The notes under the pieces are model-generated. The model saw only the letters and a program-made list of their open reading frames with translations. It was not told the origin of the DNA and searched no databases. From Bacteriovoracaceae bacterium UBA4097 (GTDB taxonomy: Bacteria > Bdellovibrionota > Bacteriovoracia > Bacteriovoracales > Bacteriovoracaceae): a stretch of DNA of 16,677 bases. The DNA is taken from assembly GCA_002381765.1 (NCBI GenBank), contig DFXX01000025.1, positions 5,997 to 22,673 of the forward strand. The letters are read 5' to 3'. This document shows, one piece after another, positions 1 through 6,516 of the stretch (position 1 is the first letter of the stretch; every line of letters starts with the position of its first letter). The position numbers were made by a program, and so were the translations under genes.

Positions 1-117
1 ACAGTTAAGAGCGCGGCTTGCGGAATTAATCATATGTGGAAGACTATTGCTGACTATAAATCCAGTCGTTACACAACTTCCTGGAGTGAACTTTTAAAAG
101 TAAAGGTCGGGCCATGA
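1..117 (+). CDS. C-terminal fragment of an unidentified protein (cut by window edge)
   Basis: An open frame runs from base 1 to a TGA at 115-117, giving 38 residues of a C-terminus; the start lies outside the window. Its stop overlaps the ATG of the next gene as ATGA (114-117), a typical translational-coupling arrangement, which supports it as a real co-transcribed gene. The visible piece ends in a basic stretch (LLKVKVGP) and contains one Cys, two Trp and several Tyr residues, but no motif I recognise. Function is unknown. Its tight link to a uracil-DNA-glycosylase-like gene makes a related nucleic-acid role possible, but that is only inference. Confidence 0.5.
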   Translation, partial: TVKSAACGINHMWKTIADYKSSRYTTSWSELLKVKVGP

Positions 118-686
118 GAGAGAAGCATCCCTATGGATATTTTATACCTAAGAAGGCAAAGGGCATGATTGTGGGTAGCTTCCCCATAGGAAAATTTAGT
201 GATCCTAAGAGAAGGGGAGAAATCAAGCCCCATGAATTGGAGTTCTTCTTTGGGGGAGAAAAAAACCTGTTATGGAGACTCTTGGGGGAATGTTACGAGG
301 CCCCGGTGAAGACTAAAGAGCAGGTGATAAAATTACTGGAGAGAGAAGGCCTTGCTATAGGAGACGTAATCACCTCCTGTCGTCGAATGGCTGGCAAAGG
401 CAGTGATTCTGATCTCTATGACATTGTCTGGAATCATAAGCTGTTGAAAATTATTCAGGAGCATGGGATTAAGAAGGTCTACTTTACTTCCCGACAGGTC
501 CAAAAATGGTTTGATAAGCTCTTTCCCGAAGCAGAATTAGAGCGGGTCTTACTAATCTCCCCCTCGGCCCAAAGCTCCCGAGCGGTGGTAAGAACTGAAG
601 GCTATCGAGCATGGAAGTTAGCTCATCCAGCAGGAAAAACCTGGGATTATATACTTGCCTTCTATAAGTCTGTTTTTGGTAAATAG
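114..686 (+). CDS. Uracil-DNA-glycosylase-superfamily protein (likely DNA base-excision glycosylase)
   Basis: The 190-residue protein resembles the compact uracil-DNA glycosylase superfamily, which removes uracil or other damaged bases from DNA in the cytoplasm. Visible landmarks in family order are GSFPIG at residues 21-26 (motif-1-like glycine/proline loop), a substrate-pocket-like stretch FFFGGEKNLLW (44-54), GDVITSCRRMAGKGSDSDL (83-101), and LISPSAQSSR (137-146), which matches the C-terminal SPS/SPA leucine-loop region. This pattern is closest to the mismatch or hypoxanthine-type (families 2 and 6) branches. Length is normal for these. The ATG overlaps the previous stop as ATGA, which fixes the start. 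Exact substrate cannot be read from sequence. The motif-1 position lacks the classical GQDPY Asp, as in several atypical families. Superfamily call is fairly sure, activity is not. Confidence 0.7.
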   Translation: MREKHPYGYFIPKKAKGMIVGSFPIGKFSDPKRRGEIKPHELEFFFGGEKNLLWRLLGECYEAPVKTKEQVIKLLEREGLAIGDVITSCRRMAGKGSDSDLYDIVWNHKLLKIIQEHGIKKVYFTSRQVQKWFDKLFPEAELERVLLISPSAQSSRAVVRTEGYRAWKLAHPAGKTWDYILAFYKSVFGK

Positions 687-742
687 AATCCTAATATTTG
701 CCGCAAGATAAGCTAAAGATTACTAAGAAGCAGGATTATTTA

Positions 743-771
743 TTGCGTTAAATTGGTCTCTTGGATATAAC
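743..771 (+). promoter_or_regulatory. Candidate sigma70 promoter upstream of the response-regulator operon
   Basis: TTGCGT (743-748) and TATAAC (766-771) are separated by exactly 17 bases in the 148-base gap after the glycosylase gene. The -10 matches 5 of 6 consensus bases and the -35 matches 3 of 6. A transcript from here would carry a leader of about 57 bases before the ATG at 835. A second candidate lies closer to the gene (799-827). The two could be alternatives, or one may be chance. The rest of the gap (687-742) shows no clear terminator. Confidence 0.35.
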
Positions 772-798
772 ACAGGATGTGTAAGTCCTCTCATAACA

Positions 799-827
799 TT
801 GACTTATCCAGTACTAAGGGATACCAA
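799..827 (+). promoter_or_regulatory. Candidate promoter giving a leaderless response-regulator mRNA
   Basis: TTGACT (799-804, 5 of 6 consensus) is followed after 17 bases by TACCAA (822-827, weak), which ends 7 bases before the ATG at 835. The predicted transcription start therefore falls on or next to the start codon. The TTG at 799, which could formally extend the reading frame upstream, is better read as this -35 box. Confidence 0.4.
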
Positions 828-834
828 CTTAAGA

Positions 835-1194
835 ATGACAAAGCAAATACTAGTGGTTGAAGATGACACCTCGATAAGAGAGCTGTTGGTAGAATTGCTT
901 GAAAGCGAAGGTTATGCTGTTGCTTCTGCTGTTAACGGTCTAGAGGGAATAAAGTATCTTCAATCCCAACAAATCCCTGATCTCATTTTGATCGATCTCA
1001 TGATGCCGGTAATGGATGGCTATTCCTTCCGAAGCGAGCAATTGAAGAACACCTCATGGGCAAAAATTCCAACTGTCGTAATGTCAGCTGAGGCCAATGC
1101 CAAGGAGAAGATGAAGAACTTCAATATAACTGCTTTTCTGAGTAAACCAGTTGAACTCGATACTATTCTCAAAACCGTGGCACAGTATTCATAA
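835..1194 (+). CDS. Stand-alone CheY-like response regulator receiver
   Basis: A 119-residue single receiver domain with no output domain. It carries the acidic pair D10-D11 after the first strand, the phospho-acceptor D54 in LILIDLMMPVMDG, the switch residue S84 and the conserved K104-P105. It should be phosphorylated by a histidine kinase and act by protein-protein contact in the cytoplasm. I start at ATG 835 because the domain begins at once (MTKQILVVEDD) and the length then matches the family. An in-frame TTG at 799 would add 12 residues unlike any receiver and coincides with a -35 box. The stop TAA overlaps the next ATG by one base (TAATG). No partner kinase is adjacent: the only kinase in the window is about 13.7 kb away on the other strand. 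Its output is unknown. Confidence 0.9.
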   Translation: MTKQILVVEDDTSIRELLVELLESEGYAVASAVNGLEGIKYLQSQQIPDLILIDLMMPVMDGYSFRSEQLKNTSWAKIPTVVMSAEANAKEKMKNFNITAFLSKPVELDTILKTVAQYS

Positions 1195-1535
1195 TGTATA
1201 AATTATTCGGCATTCCCAATTGTAGCACCGTTAAAAACGCCAGAACCTATCTGGAGAAAAACGGTGCGCCTGTGAACTTTATCGACTTTAAGAAGAATCC
1301 TCCTCAGGAAGCCGATATCAAACGTTGGATTGAAGCCTTTGGAGGCATGCCCGTTAATACCAAGGGTGTGACCTATAAAAAGTATAAAGACACCTTTGAG
1401 GCCCTTTCGCTTAAAGAGCAGATTCTTTTCTTAAAAGAGCACACTTCCATGATCAAAAGACCGGTCTTAGAACGTGAAGGACAAGTATTGGCCTTCGGTT
1501 TTGACGAAGAAAGTTACAAAAGTCTTATATCTTGA
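1194..1535 (+). CDS. YffB/Spx/ArsC-like thioredoxin-fold protein
   Basis: The 113-residue protein matches the ArsC/Spx/YffB family: an N-terminal strand, a cysteine in the GIPNCSTVKNA loop (C10), VNTKG near residues 54-58, and IKRPVL near 88-93, where the conserved Arg-Pro precedes the last strands. It has one active-site-type Cys, with Ser in place of a second Cys of a Spx CxxC, so it is nearer the YffB branch (glutathione-dependent thiol reductase, poorly characterised) than the redox-sensing regulator Spx. Arsenate reduction is not supported by context: no arsenical pump or ArsR is nearby. The start overlaps the receiver stop by one base, showing operon membership. Family is confident, substrate unknown. 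Confidence 0.85.
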   Translation: MYKLFGIPNCSTVKNARTYLEKNGAPVNFIDFKKNPPQEADIKRWIEAFGGMPVNTKGVTYKKYKDTFEALSLKEQILFLKEHTSMIKRPVLEREGQVLAFGFDEESYKSLIS

Positions 1536-1568
1536 GCTAAACTTGATGGGTCAAAAGGACTACATCAA

Positions 1569-3023
1569 ATGAGCACACAGAAAATCCAAGCATACCTAGA
1601 AGAAGTCTCTTATCTTAAAAGCATTTACAGCCTTCTCCACTGGGACATGGAAACCATGATGCCCTCGGGAGCGATTGAAGATCGAGCAAAACGCTTAAGT
1701 TATGTGCATGGTAAAATGCATACTCTCTTAACTTCCAAAAAATATGCAGGGCTTCTAGAAGATCTTAAAGGTCAAAAACTCAAACCCCTTGAGAAGAAGC
1801 TGCTTAAAGAATTGCAGTGGGATTTTAAACTCTACTCGGCCCTCCCGCTTAAACACGTGCAAGAGCTCTCTCATGCTCAGACCATTGCCAGTCACACCTG
1901 GGCCCTTGCAAGAAAGCAGAATGACTGGGATAGCTTTTTTCCTCATCTGCAAAAGCTGATTGATTTAAAAAAGAGGGAAGCTGGCCTTTATAAAGCGAAG
2001 AAGCCCTATGATGCACTCTTAAAGCTTCATGATAAGGAATTTACTTCGGCCGAGATCGATCGCCTTTTTAGTGAACTTAAGAAGGGACTCATTAAACTCA
2101 CGGCTTCGGTTAAAGAGGATGGACGATTTGTTAATGTAAAGGACTTGAAAGCTCCGTTTGATATTGGTGCCCAGAAAGAAATCAGCCAATATGTCGCCCG
2201 TTTATTTGGTCTTCCAGAAGCCAATTCCCGTCTGGATGTTTCGGCCCATCCCTTCAGCACCAATATTTCTCCTAAAGATCAGAGAATCACAACTCGTTAT
2301 ACTGAGAGGGATCTGGATTCACTTTCTTCTACTATGCATGAAGTGGGGCACGCTCTGTATGAACTAAATCTTCCTCATGAGTGGGAGGGGACTCCTCTGC
2401 AAGAGGCGGTCTCGCTTTCTGTACATGAATCGCAATCAAGATTTTGGGAAAATGTTATCGGCCGCTCAAGAGAATTCTGTGAATTTATTCATCCTCAAAT
2501 GAAGAGGCTTTTCCCTGAGGCGATGAAGGGAATTACGCCCGAGAAGTTGTATCTGGTGATGAATAAATCTGTTCCTGGACCGATCAGAGTTGAGTCCAGT
2601 GAACTCTACTATAATCTTCACATCATCATCCGCTATGAAATCGAAGAGATGATCTTTAATCAAAACATGGATGCTTTTGATATTCCCTATATGTGGAATG
2701 AAAAATATAAGAGCTATCTGGGGTTAAGACCAAAAGATCATGCAGAAGGGGCCCTTCAGGATTCCCACTGGGCAGGAGCTGCCTTTGGTTATTTCCCTAC
2801 TTATACATTAGGAAACCTCATCTCCGGCAGCCTACAAGGCAAAATGAAGAAAGAGATACCAAGCTTTGATAGCAATGTGAGAAGAGGAGAGTTTGGAAAA
2901 ATTCTGGGCTACCTGAATGAGAATATCCACTCCAAAGGGCGCTCAATCACTGCTAGAGATATAGTGGGCGAAATCAATGTGAATGATTATTTAAATTATT
3001 TAAAGGCGAAATTTCATGGATGA
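1569..3023 (+). CDS. Carboxypeptidase Taq-type metallopeptidase (family M32)
   Basis: A 484-residue zinc carboxypeptidase that trims amino acids from peptide C-termini, expected in the cytoplasm (no signal peptide). The zinc motif HEVGH lies at residues 257-261, and the third ligand E287 sits in the family signature HESQ (286-289). The 30-residue spacing from first His to Glu matches characterised M32 enzymes. The N-terminal helical lid and the C-terminal DSHWAGAAFGYFPTYTLGN region are both present, and length is near the usual 500, so it looks intact. Start ATG 1569 has AAAGGA (1554-1559) at a suitable distance. It follows the YffB-like gene by 33 bases and its last 8 bases overlap the next gene, so all are probably co-transcribed. 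A role in peptide recycling is inferred. Confidence 0.93.
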   Translation: MSTQKIQAYLEEVSYLKSIYSLLHWDMETMMPSGAIEDRAKRLSYVHGKMHTLLTSKKYAGLLEDLKGQKLKPLEKKLLKELQWDFKLYSALPLKHVQELSHAQTIASHTWALARKQNDWDSFFPHLQKLIDLKKREAGLYKAKKPYDALLKLHDKEFTSAEIDRLFSELKKGLIKLTASVKEDGRFVNVKDLKAPFDIGAQKEISQYVARLFGLPEANSRLDVSAHPFSTNISPKDQRITTRYTERDLDSLSSTMHEVGHALYELNLPHEWEGTPLQEAVSLSVHESQSRFWENVIGRSREFCEFIHPQMKRLFPEAMKGITPEKLYLVMNKSVPGPIRVESSELYYNLHIIIRYEIEEMIFNQNMDAFDIPYMWNEKYKSYLGLRPKDHAEGALQDSHWAGAAFGYFPTYTLGNLISGSLQGKMKKEIPSFDSNVRRGEFGKILGYLNENIHSKGRSITARDIVGEINVNDYLNYLKAKFHG

Positions 3024-3366
3024 TAATGAAGTATTGATCGGAGTAATGGAGCTAAATGAGGCGAAGTCTCATCAATTGCGACTCAAATCCCAAGGAGTTG
3101 AGCTCAACTTCAAAACCAACGGGGCCACTTGTACCACGGGGTGCAAAGTTACGGTGGAGGTCTGGGGTCTGGCTTCGGACGAAGCCTTGCTTAATCGGTA
3201 TTTTCAGAATGATTATCTAAAGCATCTTAAGGGCCATGTGCCTAATTTTGAGCATCTCTCGCAAGTCTTTGATACAAATGCCTCTGAAGTTATTTGCCAG
3301 GCCTGTGGCATGAAGTTTAAACCTAGTGAACCCGAGTGCCCGGATTGTGGACTTGTTTACTCGTAG
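3016..3366 (+). CDS. Small zinc-ribbon protein of unknown function
   Basis: A 116-residue protein with two parts. Residues 1-85 are a small alpha/beta region that resembles the putative signal-transducing DUF2007-like fold (helix followed by GVELNFKTNG), with C39 and C43 in a loop. Residues 92-115 form a clear zinc ribbon, with C94-x2-C97 and C108-x2-C111 closing on CGLVY. The ribbon suggests structural zinc and possible binding to a protein or nucleic acid. Function is not known. The ATG lies inside the carboxypeptidase gene (8-base overlap), so translation is probably coupled and the two may be functionally linked. Its last 10 bases overlap the end of the convergent arfB gene. The DUF assignment is tentative; the zinc ribbon is certain by pattern. 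Confidence 0.8.
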   Translation: MDDNEVLIGVMELNEAKSHQLRLKSQGVELNFKTNGATCTTGCKVTVEVWGLASDEALLNRYFQNDYLKHLKGHVPNFEHLSQVFDTNASEVICQACGMKFKPSEPECPDCGLVYS

Positions 3367-3758
3367 CTGCCTTTTCTCATGCGCTTTTTTTCCGAGTCTT
3401 TCTTCTTGGTTTGAAGGCGCTTTAAGACCGCACTTCGCTTGGGCTTAGTCGCTTTCCTGAGCTTGGGAGGAGTCGCCACATCACTCAGCATTTCATGAAG
3501 CCTCTTAACACAATCTTCAATATTGGCCTTTTGACTTCGATGTAGCTGACTTATAATCTGAATCTGACCATTTTCTAAGACATGCTGAGAATACTTTTTC
3601 TTAAAGCGCTCGAGAACTTGCGGCGGGCAAGCGGACGATGCTTCCGGATCCCAGTACATTGTAACTTTGGAGTTCACCTTGTTCACATTCTGACCTCCAG
3701 GGCCAGAGCTGCGAGCAAAGGAGAAGTTAAGTTCAGAAAATGGTATTTTGATATCCAT
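3357..3758 (-). CDS. arfB: Alternative ribosome-rescue factor / peptidyl-tRNA hydrolase ArfB
   Basis: ArfB (YaeJ) frees ribosomes stalled on mRNAs lacking a stop codon by hydrolysing the peptidyl-tRNA. The 133-residue protein has the catalytic GGQ at residues 21-23 in RSSGPGGQNVNK. It lacks the codon-recognition domain of full release factors. Its C-terminus is lysine/arginine-rich (KATKPKRSAVLKRLQTKKK then KKRMRKG), the part of the family that enters the empty mRNA channel. I start at ATG 3758. An upstream in-frame GTG at 3785 would place codons across a perfect extended -10 promoter and adds residues not seen in the family. There is no Shine-Dalgarno sequence, consistent with a leaderless transcript. 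The gene is convergent with the zinc-ribbon gene (10-base overlap) and divergent from the GIY-YIG gene 17 bases away. Confidence 0.92.
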   Translation of the reverse strand: MDIKIPFSELNFSFARSSGPGGQNVNKVNSKVTMYWDPEASSACPPQVLERFKKKYSQHVLENGQIQIISQLHRSQKANIEDCVKRLHEMLSDVATPPKLRKATKPKRSAVLKRLQTKKKDSEKKRMRKGSYE

Positions 3759-3763
3759 AGGAT

Positions 3764-3769
3764 TATGAT
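3764..3769 (+). promoter_or_regulatory. -10-like element for the GIY-YIG gene
   Basis: TATGAT (5 of 6 consensus) ends 6 bases before the ATG at 3776, which would put the transcription start on or next to the start codon. I see no good -35 box at 16-18 bases upstream, so the promoter is less certain than its neighbours. It overlaps the -10 of arfB on the other strand by two bases (3768-3769). Confidence 0.35.
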
Positions 3770-3776
3770 TATAGCA
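3768..3776 (-). promoter_or_regulatory. Extended -10 promoter of arfB
   Basis: On the minus strand the sequence reads TGCTATAAT, a perfect extended -10 (TGnTATAAT, hexamer at 3768-3773). The -10 ends 9 bases before the arfB ATG, so the mRNA leader would be about two or three bases. No convincing -35 box is seen, which is normal for extended -10 promoters. Confidence 0.55.
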
Positions 3777-4045
3777 TGAAGTCACAGGATTGGTTTGTTT
3801 ACATCGTTCAGAATGAAAAAGGGTATCTCTACACTGGAATTACCACCGACGTAGAGCGACGCTTTGCTGAGCACCGCACCTCAAAGAAGGGGGCGAAATT
3901 TTTCAGATCCTCTGCACCTATAGATGTTCTTTTTATTAAGAAGTTTCCCAATCGCTCCCTTGCTTCAAAGTTTGAGTCAATGGTAAAGAAAATGAATCGC
4001 CAGGATAAGATCCTTCTGGTGGAAACAGGGAGGGTTAAGTCATGA
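3776..4045 (+). CDS. GIY-YIG nuclease-superfamily protein (YhbQ/UPF0213 type)
   Basis: An 89-residue single-domain GIY-YIG protein. The two signature strands appear as FVYIVQ (7-12) and YLYTGIT (17-23), followed by the catalytic-type R29 in VERRFAEH and the metal-binding-type E67 in ASKFES. Members of this small family are cytoplasmic and some have nuclease activity on DNA, but their cellular role is poorly defined. Length fits the single-domain YhbQ-like group. The ATG has no Shine-Dalgarno sequence and lies 6 bases after a -10-like hexamer. The stop overlaps the acyltransferase ATG as ATGA (4042-4045). It is divergent from arfB with only 17 bases between the two start codons. Confidence 0.88.
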   Translation: MKSQDWFVYIVQNEKGYLYTGITTDVERRFAEHRTSKKGAKFFRSSAPIDVLFIKKFPNRSLASKFESMVKKMNRQDKILLVETGRVKS

Positions 4046-4626
4046 TCAGACAACTTTGTTTTAAGGCGATGAAGCTTACGGGTTGGAAGTTTGTAAATAA
4101 TGTACCCGATAGTTTAAGATCCTTCATTCTCCTTGGTGCCCCTCATACTTCTAATTACGATTTTTTTCCCGCCATGGCCCTCTCTTGGCTAATGAAGAGA
4201 AACGCAAAGTTTGTGATTAAAAATGATTGGATGAAGTTTCCCTTCAATTTATTCATGGGCCCTTTGGGAGCTCATGGTATCGAGCGGGAGAAGGCAAATC
4301 GGGTAGAGAAAATAAGTAATACCGAGACCATGGCAAACTTCTTCAAAGAGTTTTCTGAACTGGTTCTTATGATCACCCCCGAAGGGACCAGGAAGGCCAC
4401 TCGGAAGTGGAAAACCGGCTTCTTTTACGTGGCCCAGAAGGCCCAAGTTCCTATCGTTCTGGGATTTGCTGACTATGAAAAGAAGATCGCGGGTCTTGGA
4501 CCCATTATCTATCCCTCAAACTTTGAGAAAGATATGGCAGCGATTCTCAAGTTTTACAGTACGATTAAAGGGAAAAACCCTAGTAAATTCCTTTTGGATG
4601 AGCGTTATTCCTCGCTAACCCTATAA
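4042..4626 (+). CDS. PlsC-like lysophospholipid acyltransferase family protein
   Basis: A 194-residue member of the LPLAT superfamily, which transfers acyl chains to lysophosphatidic acid or related acceptors at the inner membrane. The catalytic HX4D motif is H35-TSNY-D40 and the acceptor-binding motif is PEGTRK (113-118). The basic stretch RKWKTGFFYVAQKAQVPIV follows, as usual for block IV. It is shorter than typical PlsC (about 240 residues) and belongs to the compact soluble-looking branch with a hydrophobic N-terminal third. Start is fixed by the ATGA overlap with the GIY-YIG gene. Substrate cannot be deduced. It may be an accessory enzyme rather than the main PlsC, because no other lipid-synthesis gene is adjacent. 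Confidence 0.85.
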   Translation: MIRQLCFKAMKLTGWKFVNNVPDSLRSFILLGAPHTSNYDFFPAMALSWLMKRNAKFVIKNDWMKFPFNLFMGPLGAHGIEREKANRVEKISNTETMANFFKEFSELVLMITPEGTRKATRKWKTGFFYVAQKAQVPIVLGFADYEKKIAGLGPIIYPSNFEKDMAAILKFYSTIKGKNPSKFLLDERYSSLTL

Positions 4627-4642
4627 TCTCTTCCAATGCCGT

Positions 4643-4671
4643 TTGTCATTTGCTGGAAAGCTCTGTAGATT
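4643..4671 (+). promoter_or_regulatory. Promoter of ygiQ-like gene, near-leaderless
   Basis: TTGTCA (4643-4648, 5 of 6) and TAGATT (4666-4671, 4 of 6) are separated by exactly 17 bases. The -10 ends 9 bases before the ATG at 4681, so the mRNA leader would be only about two or three bases. This fits the absence of a Shine-Dalgarno sequence. Confidence 0.5.
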
Positions 4672-4680
4672 CTGGCCCAA

Positions 4681-6516
4681 ATGGAAAAAATAAACCCGAA
4701 CGATCTCCCTATAACCGCCTGGTTACCCACAACTCTAAAAGAGGCCCGTAAAAGGGGCTGGGAAGAGTTGGATGTGATTTTAGTCACGGGGGATGCCTAT
4801 GTGGATCATCCGGCCTTTGGAGCTGCAGTCATGGGCAGGATCTTTGAATCTCTGGGGCTTAAGGTCGCGATCATCGCTCAACCTAATTGGCGAGATGATC
4901 TGCGGGATTTTAAGAAGTTTGGAAGGCCCAAGTACTTCTTTGGGGTGACCTCGGGAAATATGGATTCCATGGTGAATAAATATACCGCGGGGAAACGATT
5001 GCGTTCAACCGATGCCTATACTCCAGGTGGCTCGCCTGATTTTCGACCTGATTATGCCACTACCGTTTACACTAAAATTTTAAAAGAGCTTTATCCAGAG
5101 ACACCAGTAGTTCTAGGGGGAATAGAAGCTTCCCTCAGACGAGTTACTCACTATGATTTCTGGGAAGATCGTTTGATGCCTAATATTCTCACTTCATCCG
5201 GGGCGGATCTTCTGGCCTATGGCATGGGTGAGCAGCCTATCCGCGACATCGTAAAATATCTCTTGAAGGGAGTTCCCTTCTCAAGCTTAAAGACCATTCC
5301 TCAAACAGCTTTCTTGGTTTCTGGGGATGATTTACCCAAGAATAAGCAGTGGGAAACCCATGAACTCACTAGTCACGAGGATTGCCTTTTAGATAAGAAG
5401 GCCTATGCCAAGAACTTTATGCATGTGGAAGTGGAGAGTAATAAGCAGTTTGCTAAAAGACTTATCCAAAAAGTGGAAGGCCAGACTCTTGTTATTAATC
5501 CTCCCTATCAGACCATGTCAGAGAAGGAAATCGACTCATCCTTTGATCTTCCGTACACGCGCCTGCCCCATCCCAAGTACAAAGATCGGGGAGCGATTTC
5601 GGCTTTTGAGATGATTAAGTTTTCCGTCAACACTCATAGGGGATGCTTCGGAGGGTGCAGTTTCTGTACCATCTCTGCTCACCAAGGGAAGATGATTGCT
5701 TCTCGTTCAAAAAAATCGATCATGAAAGAACTTGATCAAGTGGTGAGGATGCCGGACTTTAAAGGCTATATTTCGGATATTGGAGGCCCCTCGGCCAATA
5801 TGTATCAGATGAAGGGGATCGATCAGGACGTGTGTGATAAATGTGCCGCTCCCTCTTGCATCTTTCCGCAAATTTGTAAAAACCTCGACACTAATCCTCA
5901 GAAGATGACCGAACTCTATCAGGAAATTGATAGACATCCTGAAGTGAAGAAAGCCTTTGTGAGTTCTGGTCTTCGTTATGATCTGATGTTTGATCCAAGA
6001 AGTTCTCACCCTAAAGAAGATGAGCGCTATGTTGAGCAGCTGATTACTCATCACGTTTCTGGCCGCTTAAAAGTTGCTCCAGAGCATACCGAAGATAATG
6101 TCTTAAAGCTTATGCGAAAGCCAAGCTTTGAGTTCTTCCATAAATTTAAACTGCGCTTTGAAGAGATCTCTAGGAAGAAGGGTATTAAGCAGGAAATCAT
6201 TCCTTACTTTATCTCCAGTCATCCGGGTTGCACTCCAGAAGATATGGCGAGGCTAGCGGCCAAGACCAAGGCCCTGGGATATAAGCTCGAGCAGATTCAG
6301 GATTTTACTCCCACTCCTATGACGGTTGCCACGGAAATTTATTACTCTGGCTTTCATCCCTATACTTTAAAACCGGTGGAAACTGCCATCAGCCTGGATG
6401 ATAAAACTAAACAGAGAACATTCTTCTTCTGGTATAAGCCTGAGAATAAGACCTTTATTAGAAACTATCTTTCAAAAGCACGCATGTTTGACGTGATGAA
6501 AGACCTCTTCGGCTAG
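4681..6516 (+). CDS. ygiQ: YgiQ family radical SAM protein (UPF0313)
   Basis: A 611-residue radical SAM protein of the YgiQ/UPF0313 family, cytoplasmic and of unknown reaction. The N-terminal part (about 1-190) contains VILVTGDAYVDHPAFGAAV and VVLGGIEASLRR, both hallmarks of the family. The radical SAM [4Fe-4S] motif is C322-x3-C326-x2-C329 in HRGCFGGCSFC. A second cysteine group, C385, C388, C393 and C399, follows within the barrel, as in other members, and may bind a further metal centre. Length is within the family range (about 600-740); the long C-terminal tail of the E. coli protein is missing. ATG 4681 is chosen because homology starts at once (LPITAWLP). The stop TAG is shared with the convergent oxidoreductase gene through a CTAG overlap. 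Confidence 0.93.
   Translation: MEKINPNDLPITAWLPTTLKEARKRGWEELDVILVTGDAYVDHPAFGAAVMGRIFESLGLKVAIIAQPNWRDDLRDFKKFGRPKYFFGVTSGNMDSMVNKYTAGKRLRSTDAYTPGGSPDFRPDYATTVYTKILKELYPETPVVLGGIEASLRRVTHYDFWEDRLMPNILTSSGADLLAYGMGEQPIRDIVKYLLKGVPFSSLKTIPQTAFLVSGDDLPKNKQWETHELTSHEDCLLDKKAYAKNFMHVEVESNKQFAKRLIQKVEGQTLVINPPYQTMSEKEIDSSFDLPYTRLPHPKYKDRGAISAFEMIKFSVNTHRGCFGGCSFCTISAHQGKMIASRSKKSIMKELDQVVRMPDFKGYISDIGGPSANMYQMKGIDQDVCDKCAAPSCIFPQICKNLDTNPQKMTELYQEIDRHPEVKKAFVSSGLRYDLMFDPRSSHPKEDERYVEQLITHHVSGRLKVAPEHTEDNVLKLMRKPSFEFFHKFKLRFEEISRKKGIKQEIIPYFISSHPGCTPEDMARLAAKTKALGYKLEQIQDFTPTPMTVATEIYYSGFHPYTLKPVETAISLDDKTKQRTFFFWYKPENKTFIRNYLSKARMFDVMKDLFG

Noticed and set aside
1194..1535. Arsenate reductase annotation for the YffB-like gene
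   Set aside because: There is no ars operon context and the broader family mostly does other chemistry; the general YffB/Spx name is safer.
3759..3785. GTG start for arfB at 3785 (nine extra residues)
   Set aside because: It would put coding sequence across the perfect extended -10 element, and family members begin near the ATG at 3758.
5707..6054. 115-residue minus-strand frame inside ygiQ
   Set aside because: Antisense to a well-supported gene. It has His/Ile-rich composition typical of reversed codons and no promoter or Shine-Dalgarno.
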